Shown here: positions 33,650-46,834 of the stretch, piece by piece
How the letters are laid out: every line of letters begins with the position of its first letter
How positions within the stretch are numbered: position 1 is the first letter of the stretch
Source: Dentipellis sp. KUC8613
Taxonomy: Eukaryota; Basidiomycota; Agaricomycetes; Russulales; Hericiaceae
NCBI GenBank assembly: GCA_002286715.1
Contig: NSJX01000002.1
Coordinates: forward strand, 792,396 to 856,395
Direction: 5' to 3'
Length of the DNA: 64,000 nucleotides
Made by a program: the position numbers and the translations under genes
Notes under the pieces: model-generated
What the model saw: only the letters and a program-made list of their open reading frames with translations
The model's database searches: none
What the model was told of the DNA's origin: nothing

Positions 33650-36600
33650 ATGGTGTTCAGCGCGTTTCTGGCTGCTCTAGCGATCATCGCGGTCACGGAG
33701 CCGCGTCTCTACATCCGCGCTGCGGGCGCCTCGCCCCCTGGTGCCGCCGATGACCCAGCGCAGTACGGTATGCAGGCCCGCCAGGAACGCGCTTTCCCGA
33801 TAGTTTATTGACACGCCCTTTCCTAGTGAGCCAGCTGATAGGTACCGTAAATGGTGGGCACGTCTTTGCGGGCGCAACACTACCATTTGGATCCGTGAAA
33901 GGTAAACATCTGCATCCGAATGACGCATCATGGTTCTAACTGCCTGTAGCTGTTGCCGACTCCAATAGCTTCGACAATCAGGCAGGATATGTGTCAGACG
34001 GGTCATCAATTCGCGGAATTTCACAGCTGTATGTGTGTTTATTGATTGTGTATAAATTTGGATGTTGTCTGTTGACCTTGTCGCATTCAGTCATGACGAC
34101 GGTACAGGCGGAGGTGCTTCCCTGGGCAATTTCAAGATTATGCCAATGTATTGTGATGTGGCAAGCAATGGCTGCGTGACCGACGAAAACTCGCGTTCTG
34201 TCTCACCTGGTCCAGTGTGTAAGCCGGGCCTTCTATGTGTGACTCTTCCGGATACTGAATATACGACAGCGACTTCTCCAGGATATTTCTCTATCGGCCT
34301 GGGCAACATAACTGCGGAAGTCACAGTGACCGCGCATACGGCTCTGCACCGACTAACGTTCAATGCAGCCTCCTCGTCTCCTGCGACCCTCCTTCTTGAT
34401 CTGACGAACGATCTGTCGCACTCTTTCCATAATGGCTCGATCCAAATTGCGCAGCCTGCCAATGGATCTGCTAATGGTACGACTCGCATAACCGGCGGCG
34501 GAAATTTCAGTCCCAGTTTTGGTATCGGGAATTACAATGTAAGGTCCAAATGGGATGCATATATGCGCGAACTTCTAAACAGTTTTGGTTTTCCAGGTCT
34601 ACTTCTGTCTGGATGCTCCGGGCATCGAATCTCAGTCGCTCTACAGTGGCTCTAGCATCGTCAATGATACATCTCTTTCTCTGAATGGCGGATGTATGCG
34701 CTCTGTCACCGTCACCGTTTCCCGGAATTGATCGCTCCTCTACCAGCTGCGGGTGCTCTTCTCCAAATTGACAACAGCGCTCTGACCTCACAAAACAACA
34801 CATTCCTCACGCGTATCGGTGTCTCTTTCCTCTCGTCTGATACGGCATGCAGCTATGCAGCCTCTGAAATACCCGACATCACAAGCGCAAGTTTCGATGG
34901 CGTCAAGGCCGCTGCCCGTGCCCGCTGGAACGACATATTGGGTACTGTGCAGGTAGATACGACAGGCGTCACGCACGAAACGACCGAGAACTTCTGGTCG
35001 TCGGTATGTTTTTCGTCAGCTGCTTGAAGCTGAACACTGCTCACGCGTATATGCGCGCAGTTGTATCGCAGCTACATCTCTCCGATCAACGTTACAGGAG
35101 ACAACCCGTTGTGGGAGAGCACGGAACCGTATTACGACAGCTTCTACTGTATATGGGATAGTTTCCGGACGGTGAGCACCCGTGGTTAAGGGAGTCGTAT
35201 TTGAAAGACTGACGAGACCGCGATCTGTATGTAGGTCCATCCGTTGTTCGCTATCACTCAGCCTGGCCCACAGGCAGAGATGGTGAGGGCACTCATTGGT
35301 ACGCTAGATATCGTGCTACAAGCATGTAAATCATATTGATGCAAGAGCTATCGTCCAGATGTCTATCGTCACCTGGGTTTCCTTCCCGATTGTAGGATGT
35401 CCTTGGATCAGGGCGAAACCCAAGGGGTGAGGAGAGATCAGTCTGGCGTGAGCATGACATGCTGAATTCCTCGATTTACAGGGAAGCAATGCAGACAGCT
35501 TGCTCGCTGACAGTTATGTGAAGGGCATCCGTGCTGGCATTGATTGGCAGACCGGGTACGAGGCGGTATGTATTGTATTCAAAGCCTGCCTGTCATAAAC
35601 TTACCCCGTCAAATCAGATGGTCAAAGACGCGACGGTGGAGCCACCAAACTGGGGCCTTGAAGGCCGTGGCGGTATCGCATCACGCAAACAGCTGCACTA
35701 CGTCCCGCAGAATGATACCACAGATCCTATGCCCGTGGGCGCATACCAGGGACGGTACGTGGCTGGACGAGGTATTCATGCATGTAAGGGTCCTCAGCTA
35801 GGTTTTTATACAGGTCGGCTTCGCGCACTCTCGAGTACTCCTACAACGACTTCAGCATCGCCCTTGTCGCCCAAGGCCTTGGACACAAGGAAGACTATAA
35901 TACTTACGTCAATGCATCTGGAGATTGGGTCAATCTTTGGGACCCAACGGTGAACAACACAGGGTACAGCGGTTTTATTCAGCCTCGCCTCGCTGTACGT
36001 TTCACTTCCCTCACATCGTTCTATCTCCTAAACTGGAAATACTCTCCACAGGATGGCTCCTTCGTGTCCGTTGATCCGCGCCACTGTTCACCCGTCCTCG
36101 GACACACAGATTGCTTCCTCACTCCGACGGGTGGCGAATTCTACGAAGCCTCAAGCTGGGAATATAGCTTCTACGTGCCTCAAGACATGGCCAAACTCGT
36201 CGGACTCATGGGTGGCGCGGACACATTTGTGAAGCGCCTCGACGCGGGCTGGGACAATCTTTTCATCGACATTGGCGACGAGCCCGCGTTTTTGCTCGCG
36301 TTCCTGTACAACTATGGGGGCGCGCCATCGCACACGGTCGACCGTGTCCTCACGATCCTTGCACAGAATTACAGCACGACGGTCGGTGGCTTGCCTGGGA
36401 ATGACGATAGGTACGTGTACTTGCAGTATCATGGCTGCTGATGCTGAATGCGTGATGATAGTGGTGCGATGGGTGCATTTGTGGTCTGGAGCTCGTTAGG
36501 AATCTACCCTGTAGCAGGACAGGCAGTCTACCTCATCTCGACGCCACTCTTCCCGTCGATTACCATCACGAACCCCGCCACGGGCACCACCGCGCACATC

Positions 36601-36870
36601 AAGGCTGTCAACTTCGACAACGCAACAACGAACAAATACGTTCAGGTGCGACTGCTTTTGCTTCCGTCCGTGTGTACAATGTGCTGATACGCGGGCAACG
36701 TGTAGCATGCGACGTTGAACGGAAAGCCGTACACCCGAAACTGGATCTCGCACGATATATTCGTGAAGGGCGGAACACTCGAACTGACACTTGGGCCGCA
36801 GCCTTCGTCGTGGGGAACGAAACCTGAGGATTTGCCTCCCAGTATCAGCACGGGCTACAAAGTGGACTAA
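33650..36870 (+). CDS. GH92 alpha-mannosidase, copy B
   Basis: Paralogue of copy A. The start at 33650 gives MVFSAFLAALAIIAVTEPRL, a signal peptide. Exon 2 reads VSQLIGTVNGGHVFAGATLP then FGSVK; the commoner TFPGA is VFAGA here. It continues with GYVSDGSSIRGISQLHDDGT, SPGYFSIGLGNITAEVTVTA, LLDLTNDLSHSFHNGSIQ, WNDILGTVQVDTTGVTHETT, HPLFAITQPGPQAEMVRALI, EPPNWGLEGRGGIASRKQLH and WEYSFYVPQDMAKLVGLMGG. The conserved GLPGNDDSGAMGAFVVWSS is followed by ISHDIFVKGGTLELTLGP and the stop at 36870. Many N-x-S/T sites fit a secreted glycoprotein. Substrate linkage (alpha-1,2 or other) cannot be determined. Confidence 0.9.
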
Positions 36871-37535
36871 ACACTTGTTGGGCGTTCTACTCTATCTTTA
36901 TTTCGTATCCAATGGTAACACCACAGTCGTGCGGCTTGTCTTTGTATCGCGACAATTGCCTGACCGATGGTAACAAGCGGAGGTGCGAGTACGAGATTTG
37001 TTCCTTCTTCGACTGACATTTTTCTACTGACAACTGACTGTCGTTCGATTTGAGGCACGAAGATCGCCAACCGACTTTCGTCGTCGTGGATGACTTCGGC
37101 AATTTATCTGGGGCCCCGTGCCATAATCACAGACATCGGGGAGTTCACGACCGATTGTCAAGGCTGAATATGCGTACTTCTCATTCGAGTCAACCTTCGG
37201 CGATAAGACATGGGAAGGCGCTTTGGCTACTTTGTCACGATGTAAAGAACGATTGACGAGTGAGTACCGCATTCGTCGTTTCATATGAGCGTCTGGTCTT
37301 GTCGGTGATTGATGCCCTTATGGTGTCATCGTCGAAGGCGGTGGCGTTCGTGCTGAGATGCTAAATATGAACCGTCTTCTCTGGATTCGGAATTCACAGC
37401 TATCTAAAAGGAGGGTCGAGAGACCCACACGAGATCATGCTGCGCTCGCCATCTGACCAGAGGTTGTATGACACCGTGCTGAATCCTTCTTAAAGGTCCA
37501 GGCTTGTTGAGTCGGTGGCTAATCAACTCGCAAGA
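36871..37535. other. Intergenic, 665 bp
   Basis: Between two same-strand genes. Presumptive GH92 3'UTR and aminotransferase promoter; no coding potential found. Confidence 0.35.
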
Positions 37536-39273
37536 TGGCTGCCTCGCCGAATCCCACAGCAGATAATCGCTCCGACACGTACTCTGGCACTCCGCCACCC
37601 TTTGGCCATGCCGTGCACAAGTATTTCGGGTTTGACCCTGAATATGTGAATTTGAACCACGGTTAGAAAGGCTATCTTACCACACGACCAAACCCTGCTA
37701 ATCGGTATCTATACAGGGTCGTACGGGTCACTGCCGCTTCCTGTCTCAGCAGCCTGCGAAGCGATATCTCGCAAGATTGAGTCTAACCCAGACAAATTCA
37801 TGCGCCTCGAGCTGCCTGATCTGCTGCTCACCGCGAGGACGAGAGTTGCGAACCTTATCAACGCAGACCCTGACGAAGTTGTGTTCGTCCCGAATGCAAG
37901 TCACGGCATACATACTGTCCTTTGGAACTTTAATTGGAATAAGAGAGACATTATCGTCGGCAGTGAGTCCATTTGTATTCGCCTGCCGAAGTATTCATAC
38001 TGAAGCATGTTGGTTTAGCGACCACAACGTATCGAGATGTCGCAAAGACGATCGAGCGCCAGGGCGACACCCCGCCTTATCCGGCGGTGTCTATATTCAA
38101 CCTCCAGTATCCAACCACGCAAGCTGCTATCGTAGAGTCATTCACAGCTCACATTCGCACCCTCAAAGGATCTCTCAAAACATGGCAGGAACGGGACGGC
38201 CCCAGGCTGAAGGTCGTGGCGGTCATAGATGGTATCGTTGCAAATCCTGGCGTTTTGTACCCATGGAGAGAGCTCGTCCAGATATGTCGAGAGGAGGGCG
38301 TGTGGAGCGTCGTGGACGCGGCTCACAACCTTGGCCAGGACCAGAATATCGACGTGGGGAAGGTCCAGCCTGATTTCTTCGTCTCGGTGAGTACCGGACG
38401 GCGACCGTTATCCAGGGAACAATGTCCTTACTTCGAGAGCCTATGCTCCTCAGAATTGCCACAAATGGCTGTTCGCTAAGCGCGGTGCTGCCATTCTTTA
38501 TGCCCCCAAACGGTAGGCTCGACTTCTGCAGTGCAGGTCCTGTGTACGACTTTCTACTGTCCCATCTAGGAACCAGCATATATTGAAGTCGCCCTTCCCT
38601 ACGCCGCGCTTCTATGTCTCACCTTCCGACCTACCCGCAGCATCCTCAGTGCCAAATTTCCTGACCTCTTTCCAGCGTGAGTCCTACCCCACCCAAAGAC
38701 CAACTTCACCGTGAAATTATCTTCATTTCCAGGTAACGGCACTCGTGACCCCGCACCATACCTCAGCGTCACTGCAGGTCCGTCTCGCTCATCTGCCGTC
38801 ACAAAACCTCATCCAACAACCCACTTTCCCCACTCAAAGCACTCGACTTCCGTGCATGGCTCGGCGGCGAAGCCAAGATTTACGAATACTGCCACAGCCT
38901 AGCGCTTGCAGGCGGGCAGCGCCTCGCGGAGGTCCTCGGCACGGAGCTGCTCGACAAGACGGGTGCACAGACGCTCACGATGGTCGACGTCGCGCTGCCG
39001 CTGTCCGACGCCGTGCCCGCCTCGCCTGCTGTCGACGAGTATATCAAGGAGACGTTGTTGCTGAAGTGGAATGTGTATGCGGCGCATTATAAGCATAATG
39101 GAAGGTGGTGGACGCGGTGTAGTGCGCAGATCTGGAACGAGGTGCGTTCAGTTGGGTTTTATATTTGACACTGGGCTCATTGGGGGGCTAAGATCTCCGA
39201 TTTTGAGTACCTTGGGAAGGCATTCGCTGCGATCTGCCTGGAGTTGGAGAGGAAATTCGGTACCACAGCGTAA
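37536..39273 (+). CDS. PLP-dependent class V aminotransferase (isopenicillin N epimerase-like)
   Basis: Fold-type I PLP enzyme. The start at 37536 gives MAASPNPTADNRSDTYSGTP, then FGHAVHKYFGFDPEYVNLNH joined to GSYGSLPLPVSAACEAI, the opening of isopenicillin-N-epimerase-like proteins. Also VVFVPNASHGIHTVLWN, VSIFNLQYPTTQAA and VVAVIDGIVANPG. The PLP-ring aspartate is in WSVVDAAHNLGQ. The Schiff-base lysine is in NCHKWLFAKRGAAILYAP. A C-terminal small domain ends in KAFAAICLELERKF. No signal peptide. Despite the name, the family is mostly cysteine desulfurase/lyase-like and uncharacterised in basidiomycetes; there are no beta-lactam genes nearby. Confidence 0.88.
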
Positions 39274-39847
39274 TGAGCACTCACAGAGGGAACAAAGGTA
39301 GGGGTTCGGGAGTTATGTTTATCTGTAGCACTTGTCAGAGTTTGGAGCACGCAAGCACGTAACGCACCTTCAACGCAAACCCGTATGATTGAGAACACAT
39401 ACGGACGCACAGAGTCGATAGGGTAGTATGTGCACGACATAGAGGTAGAGAGATGGTTACATAAAATACGGAGGTCGTAAGGGTCATGTCAGATTCGTCG
39501 CCTACAAACTACAGATGGTACGCCACACACAAAACGAAGAAAGGACAGGAGGAGATCAAGGAAACAAGGATATGTAGGGATATGTACGGAGTATATACGC
39601 GCCTCATCAGATCTTCAGACGGAGGGAATAATCAAAAAACATAAGGTATCGCAGGCACAAGAGATGAGCACGGGTGGCAAAATCATCAAAACAAAAAAAC
39701 GGACATACACGACGCACGCACAGAGTTCAAGCGAACACAAAACAACAAGAGGGTATCACGGTATCAACCAAAAAGAGCACACAAAGATCACACACCTTCC
39801 ACCCACCGTCTACCACTGGACTCACGATCACGACCACTGCCATCCCC
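39274..39847. other. Convergent spacer, 574 bp
   Basis: Between the aminotransferase and IMD-protein 3' ends. A-rich on the + strand near 39620-39790; no gene recognised. Confidence 0.35.
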
Positions 39848-42800
39848 TCACCGCCTCGCAAAGCCCAAATTCGCCACACTATGGTTCGCCTCGCCCAGCC
39901 GCTCGAGCCCCGCGCCTTTCCCGCCCGCAATGCCCATACCCGCACCATACATCCCCGGGCCCGCCTTCTCCTTCTTCCCGTCCCCGCCCGCAAACGCAAT
40001 GACCGGCATGCTCAGGCGGCGGCGCCAGCCCTTCTTCTCGACGGGGCGCTGCTGCGACGGCGGCGGGACGGGATCCGCGGAGTAGCGCGCGACGGTGCAG
40101 GCGGGACACGTGCACGAGATCGGGTGCCCCTGCGACTGGAGGAGGTCCGGCGGGGGGAAGCGGCGCGCCTTGAGCAGCGCATTCGTGGAGGGCGAGAGCG
40201 GAGAGGGGGCGGGGGCAGGGGCCGTGGGCAGGCTCGTCGTGCTGTGCGAGTGCCGCGACGCGAGAGACAGAGGCTGCTGGAGCTGCTGCTGCTGCTGGCC
40301 CGGCGCTGCGTAGCGCACGGCGTCGCTCGCGTACCCGTCGGCGGCCGGGCGCGTGCGCAGCGTGTCCATGCGCTCGCGCTCGCGTGTGCGGATCTCGAAG
40401 TCGCGCTCGCGGGCGCGGATCTCGAGGGCCTCTTCGCGGCGCTCGAGCTCTTCCAGCTGCTCGATGCGCTGGCGTCGGCGGGCCAGTTCGTCGGACTGGG
40501 AGGGCGTGGTAGGCAGGGCGCGCGGGGCGGTCGAGTCGAACTCGTAGGAGCGTCGTTTGTCGCCGGGCGACATTGCGCGTCTGCTGCGTTGGGAGGTAGG
40601 ACTAGTCCCGTTGGCGGAATCGGGCGCCGAAGGCTCAGTCGGCGTTGCTACGGTCTGATACTTGTTGGCAAGATCGGTGACGCTCAGTGGAAGACGAGGA
40701 ATATCTCGTGGCGGCTGAGAGGGCGGGCCGGTCTGCAGTATTGAAGTCAGCCGTCCAAGTCAATGCGTCGACCTTCAGAAAGCAGATGCTTACGCTGTGC
40801 GAGTACTTATGTCGCATCGCAGCGACAACGCTGCCGCCACTCGCACTGCTCCGCATCGTATCCGATCTCTCCACCCGCTTATTCTGCGTGCTATCTAGGC
40901 TCTTCGTCTTGTCCCTCTCCTGCCCATTTCTATCCACGCCAAACTCGCGATCCCGATCTCGATCCCGATCATTGAGATAGTCGCCCTTCTTGAACGAGCC
41001 GCTTCCGTGGTTGGACGTCACAGCGGTGTACGAGCTGGAACGCGAATTCGGCGCAGAGGGCGCGGTGTTGGGTGGGGGCGGGAGGGAGTTCGCGGCTGTC
41101 GCTTGTGCCAACTCGCGTTCGCGGGTCCTTGGAATATCACGTTCATCGTCGGCATCCGCATTGATGCCCAACCCGTTCCTCTGACGGTTCTTACCTCCCG
41201 ACGAAGAAGCCACAGACCCAGACGCGGCAGGCGTAGACGGCGTCGGCGGCGCCTCATAATCGCGCGGCGTCGGCGGCGACCTCAACCCCTCCGTCAACGC
41301 CGGCGTCGCAGGCGCATCGTATCCATTCCGCGTCGCAGCCAAGATCTCCTCGCGCGGCAGCTCGTCCACCTTCGGGAGCACATTCCCGACGCCATGTCCA
41401 CTCCCGCTAGGCGACGCGTCTGTGGCGGAGGCGCGCTGCCCCTTCGAGTCGTAGAGCGGTGCGAGATCGCGTTTGATCGACATGGGCGAGTCGGAGACGG
41501 GTGTCGAGGGCTTGCTGCCGGAGCCGGAGACCGGGGGTATCGGGAAGTGCGTCGGCGGGGACGGGAACGAGGCCAGTGACGTCGAGATCGAGACGGATTG
41601 GTAGTCGCGTTCGTCGCGATCGGAGATGGTGGGGAACGCTTTCGCGTCATTGTCTGGGCTGGGACCGGGCGCATTGACGCGACGCGCGGGAGCTGGCGCG
41701 TTGCTTCCCGTGCTTGATGACAGGCTGTCGCGCGTTCGGTCAGTGACTGCAGGGGGCGCATAATACGGAGGAGCCGGGGATCCTCCTTGGGCTGATATAG
41801 AACATTAGAACGTGGATTAGTGAATCTTCGGGGCACTCACCTCGCTCCCGCTCTGTGGCACCTTCACGAACGTACAAGCCCTCTTGACACTGGTCCTCAA
41901 GAACTTGCGCAGGCCCGGTGCTGCCTCCCTGAGAATCGCTATCGAGGTCACCGGGTGGTCCGCCGGCCCAACCACCTTCGCAAAGCGCTCGCCATTCACC
42001 TACAGAGCCGATAAGTGGTGCAGAACGTCGAACGTTCTCTGTAGCGCGAAGCCATTCTGCATCTGCAACTCGGGCCAGGGTACCCGCTACAGTGTAAGTG
42101 ATAGTGACGTTCCGCTGAGAAATTGCGAGGGCATGATTACTGGAAGGGGATGGGGTGTCAGTCAGTTGCTGCGGAGGCATAAAGCGCTGCAGCGCTGTGA
42201 TGTAATTATAGAGTGGGCCTTATACAGGCTCGCGTAGCGCGATGAAGAGGGGCAAAGGAATATATGTGCTCACTATTTTTCCTGCGAGATTTCAGGACCC
42301 AAAGATGCTAGAAGCTCCATATAACGCCTGTGTTCCTCGATGGCATCATACGCGTTCTTTTTTGCCTTTTTCTCGTAGAGTTGACCTTCAGTTGCAAGAG
42401 AATGCGACGAAATGAGGGCCAGTCCCCAATGGAAGCACAAATGAAGCATTAATTACGTACCGGCTTGCTTGATCTTCGTGTTCGTGCTGTTTATCTTGTC
42501 GTCATGGGCTTTTTCCTCTTTCTAAGACGGAGCGACGGAAAGGACTGATGGTCAATTCACGTGAAACGATGTGATAAAATGCAAGGCGTACAGCGAGCTT
42601 CTTGAACCACTTGCGTACCTCATTACTCACTGAGTCGCACTCCTTATCGACGAGTTTGGCATACTTGGCGTCGACGTCCGAGAGAACTTCGAACACGCTT
42701 GCAGCAGCGCTGAAAGCATTCCCTGAGAGAGAAATATGATTTGTAAGGACTACCTCGTTCAGATACTGGCCAGAGGACTATACGGCCGTAACGATCGGAA

Positions 42801-43019
42801 GTAAATGCTAAACGCACCTGGTATATCTCCCGTTGCCTTCAACCCCGCAGCATCCTTCAAGGCCTTGCTCAGCTTCTTCTGCAGCGCAGATAGCGCCTTT
42901 GCAGAATCGCAGTAGTCATTGAGGAGATTGACCACGGTCTCGAGCGATCGGCAGGACTTGTGGATCTCTGCGCGGTCTGCGATGGCTTGCAGCGGGACTG
43001 CAGCCCCCGAGGTTGCCAT
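39848..43019 (-). CDS. IMD/I-BAR-domain protein (Ivy1-like) with long disordered tail
   Basis: The start at 43019 gives MATSGAAVPLQAIADRAEIH. The N-terminal 250 or so residues are helical: LETVVNLLNDYCDSAKALSA, LQKKLSKALKDAAGLKATGD, FEVLSDVDAKYAKLVDKECD and an AYDAIEEHRRYMELLASLGP segment. This pattern fits the IMD/I-BAR membrane-bending domain of Ivy1-type fungal proteins, which bind PI lipids at the vacuole or plasma membrane. The rest is disordered: Pro/Ser/Thr-rich, an Arg-Asp repeat (DRDRDRDREFG), a Glu/Arg coiled coil (RRQRIEQLEELERREEALE) and a terminal Cys motif (ISCTCPAC). It ends at 39848. The lipid-binding role is inferred from the family. Confidence 0.7.
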
Positions 43020-43960
43020 GTTGGGGAGCCCGCTGCAGGAGAGCGCTCTCGCGGTGATCTAGTGTCCTCGCGGTCGTGACGAGTCGTAAAGCAAGGCAAG
43101 CAGGACGATAGGATAAGATGAGGCGGAAGTGGGAAGGGAGAGATATTGGGATGAGCGTCTCTCCTGACCTTTGGCGCCGTCCCCGAACGGCAATTGCCGG
43201 TTCCTTTCTTGCGAACACTCATCCCTTCAGACGCCATCCATGGCCACAGATCACTTGTCCTCCCCTAGCATCTCCCATCGCGAGCATGGCGTTGTGTGAT
43301 GCACGAGACAATGGTTGATAGGACCGACCAGTGCATGCCTAAAGAAAATGCGACACCTGCACCTCGACACACAGGGCCCCATCACACGTACATCCGTCCT
43401 GAAGAGTACCGCCGGCTCGCCGATGACGCCTAAAATCGGGATTGATGCTCATTTGAGAAGGCGCCTATCGTTGGCTGTGGAATGAACGAATCTGCGAGGG
43501 GAAACGGGTGTGCATACGGGGCTCAACCATGGTCGCCGCCTGGCTCAACAGACCTCGCCGAAGCCACGCATCAATGACAGAAAATACGTGAAGGGGGTAG
43601 GATAGGGAAAAAGTAGTGGCAGAGATGGACAGAACTGGAGTAAGAGTTGTGCAACATGAGGTCATCACGCGCGTCCGGGGTATCTTATCTGGTGTTCGGG
43701 AGCGGTACCGCCTCGCCGCCTCGCCCGTCCCGCGTTCCCATCCCCGCCTCTGCAGCATGCCTCCATCCAGCGCTATCTCCAGTCCCAAGCGCTCTTATAA
43801 CCATCGGAGGCAGCTGCGCAGTCAAAACACGCCTTCTCTTCCCGACCCCATCCTCGTTGGGCCGTTCTCTCCTTCTCCTTCTCATTCCCAACATTCGCGA
43901 CGCACGTCCCACGCGACGATAACGCCCTCTCGGCCTCTTCGGTCACCTATCACGTCTACC
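43020..43960. other. Divergent promoter region, 941 bp
   Basis: Between the IMD-protein and MFS starts. No gene; C/T-rich tracts approach the MFS start. Confidence 0.35.
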
Positions 43961-46834
43961 ATGCCTCCAGACCACCAGAGCAAGACTGCCTCCAATGCAG
44001 AGGCGGGGCCGAGTCAGCCTCCGGTAGAGACTGACCCATTGCTGCCAACAGATGGCGGCAATGTGCGGAGGGCTAAGAAGCCGTTTTATCGACCGCGGCC
44101 ATTGTGGTGAGTTTTGTCCCAACCCCACGTCTCTTATCTACCCGAGAGCGTCGATATTTCGACAAACTACTACGCATGAGCTGGCTTTGTCTTCTGGAGC
44201 ATCCCTGACAGACAACTGTCCAATTCCGGGCGTCAAGGCATCCAAGAGAAAGTCCGCGGTGTGCTGTTCGGGTATCTCGTTGGGGTGCCCCATGCAACAG
44301 ATGGAGGCTTGCCGGAAGCGGTCCGTGTCGTATCTGGATTTGCTTCCGTCTCGCGAGCCGTTATGCACTCACGCGGCATGGGATTGCTCAGACTCTACAG
44401 TTCACGGAGCCTCCACATCAGTCTCATTCTCGGACTTCGTCAGACGTCCATGCTTCGCTTCTATTCGCATGCGATTATCCTTATGTTATGTACTAACTCT
44501 GTCTCATAGGATCGTGCCATTTGGCATCGTTGCATCGATCACTGTACGTGTTTCGTCCGAGTTTGAGAAACTCAATGTCCTAAAACCCAGCTTGCAGCGC
44601 GGCATGACCCTCGCTCCCCGAGTCGAAGTGTTCACACAGCTTGCTTGCAATGCTCTCCATCACCCCTACAATCACACCTCAGGCGCTGGCACTAACCCCG
44701 AACTTCTGGGGTGGTCTCTACCCAGCTTGGTGCTATCTTCGGTCCCTGCTTCCCAACGCCATGAACTGGCTGACCTCCCGTCACTCCCTATTCACTTCCC
44801 TGAGGTTGGCAAGAACTCTACTCTAGCAGATGACGGCTCACCGGACGATGGTGATAATGACGACGACACGGACGATCCACGTCGCCTTCCTTCACCTTCC
44901 TGTTTGGCTAATCCTGCAGTGCAGGCTGGTGCCGCTCGCTTGCAGACCATCATGACAACCACAATGGGTGTTTTGAGTGCCTTGACTACAGGCTGGTGGG
45001 GCCATTTCGGTGAGCGGCGGGGTAGGACGAAGGTCCTGGCAGCCGCTACCTTGGGACTCCTCTTGACGTCAGTATCAATTCTCTTACATATTACACTGAC
45101 AAATGATTGACTGGCATTCTTCGCAGTGACCTCTCGTTCATCCTCGTCTCTACGCCTTCATCTCCGCTATCCCATCACGGCCATATCCTCATCCTTATCT
45201 CCCCCGTCATCGAGGGCCTTCTCGGCGCCTGGTCAACCCTCCAAGCCACCACCTCCGCCTACCTCTCCGATTGCACGTCCGACGGATCGCGCTCGCACAT
45301 ATTCTCGCGCTTCACAGGCGTCTTCTACCTCGGCTTCTCCATCGGCCCCGTGCTCGGCGCCTACCTCATCCGGCACCCCGCGCCATGGTTCGCCACTGAG
45401 ACGGTGGACCTGACGGGCGTGACGCATCCGAGGCGCGGCGTGCCCTCGGTCACGACGGTATTCTGGGCGGCGATCCTGTTCAGCACGCTGAACCTGCTTT
45501 CGACGTTTGTCATTCCGGAGTCGCTAGACAAAGTGCGTCAGAAGGCCGCGGCGAAGGCTGACGCAAACGGCGGGGATCAGGCTGCGCCGGCTGAGGCGCC
45601 CGTCCACGCGAAGAAGGCTAAGGGGGGCTTGGTGGGCGCTGTGAAGCGCGCAGTTGGGCCTCTGGCGATCTTTGCGCCCAGGAAGCGTGTTGTTGGTGCG
45701 GTCAATGGGATGGGTGGGAGGAAGAAGAGGGACTGGAGTTTGACTTGGCTCGCGCTCTCGTTGTTCGGTTACCTTTTGTCTATGGTAAGTGCTTTTGTCG
45801 TATCTCTCCGATACCCTCTCTTGCACGCGGACTAATGTCCTTCATTTTTGTCTTCTAGGGCTTGTTCCAGATCAAGTACCTGTATGCAGAGCATGTCTAC
45901 GAATGGGGTGCAGAACAGGTGCGTAATACACTGTTATGCTTTATGACATGGCTGACAGATATAACTACAGCTGAGCTACTACATCACTTTCGTCGGTGGC
46001 GCACGGGCCGTCAACCTGCTCTTCGTCATGCCATGTACGTCTTTCCCTGGCAGCTGCCCTCGGCGACTGTTGAAGCTGACCCCCATATAGTCCTTATCAC
46101 CGCGTTCAAGCCCACGCCCTCATCGACATCCTCGGCCGCAGTCAGCGACGCCGGGCCGACGCCCAGCGCGCTGCACCACTCGATCACATTCGACCTCGCG
46201 CTCGCGCGCACCTCGCTGCTGCTCGACATCACCTCGCACTCGCTCGTGACGATCCTCGGCGCGCGCAGCTCGTCGATAACCTTCTCCGGCCTGACGATGC
46301 TCAGCTCCTTCGCGAGCGGCGTGCACCCCGCCGCGCAGAGCCTCGCGATCTGCATCATGCAGCGCAACGGGCTGAGCGGCGCGGGGCTCGGCCCGCTCTT
46401 CGGCGCGCTCAGCGTCCTGCAGGCCGTCGGGCAGATGATCCTCGGCGTGCGTAGCCTCTCCATCCCCATTCCCATTCCCGTCTGCGCTTCCCCATACTGA
46501 CTCTGGACCTGGATGTGCGTATTTATAGCCGCTTATCTTCGGTCTCGTGTACTCGAGCACCGTCGCACAGTTCCCGCAGGCCATCTTTGCGCTCGCGGCG
46601 TGCCTCGCCGTCGCCTCGCTCGCGCTGCTGATGCTCATCCGCCCCGAACACGCGCCCGCGCCGGCGGCGTCCGCGCGCAGGTGGCTGGGGGCCTCGAGCA
46701 AGAGCAAGGGGAAAGGCAAGGCGAAGGCGCGTCCGCGCGAGGAGGAGCCTGAGCGCGGCCGCTCGCGGGCCGTCAAGCGTGTTGGGGACGGGCATGGGGC
46801 GTCGGGCTCGGGCTCTGGCTCGACGGCCGTCTGA
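43961..46834 (+). CDS. MFS transporter (DHA-type, multi-pass)
   Basis: Major facilitator. The start at 43961 gives MPPDHQSKTASNAEAGPSQP with an acidic dileucine-like signal (ETDPLLP). A 403-nt intron (44107-44509, TACTAAC branch point at 44491) joins RPLW to IVPFGIVASIT. Then RGMTLAPRVEVFTQLACNAL, a long extracytosolic loop, and TTGWWGHFGERRGRTKVLAA, the MFS loop 2-3 G-x-x-x-D/E-R-x-G-R/K motif. Helices follow, such as LLGAWSTLQATTSAYLSDCT and GVFYLGFSIGPVLGAYLI. A cytosolic central loop, a second half ending FGLVYSSTVAQFPQAIFALA and a basic Lys/Arg-rich tail complete it. Substrate unknown; a multidrug-type exporter is possible. Confidence 0.85.

Noticed and set aside
37536..39273. Beta-lactam biosynthesis cluster suggested by the isopenicillin N epimerase-like name
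   Set aside because: No NRPS, isopenicillin N synthase or acyltransferase lies nearby; the name reflects family resemblance only.
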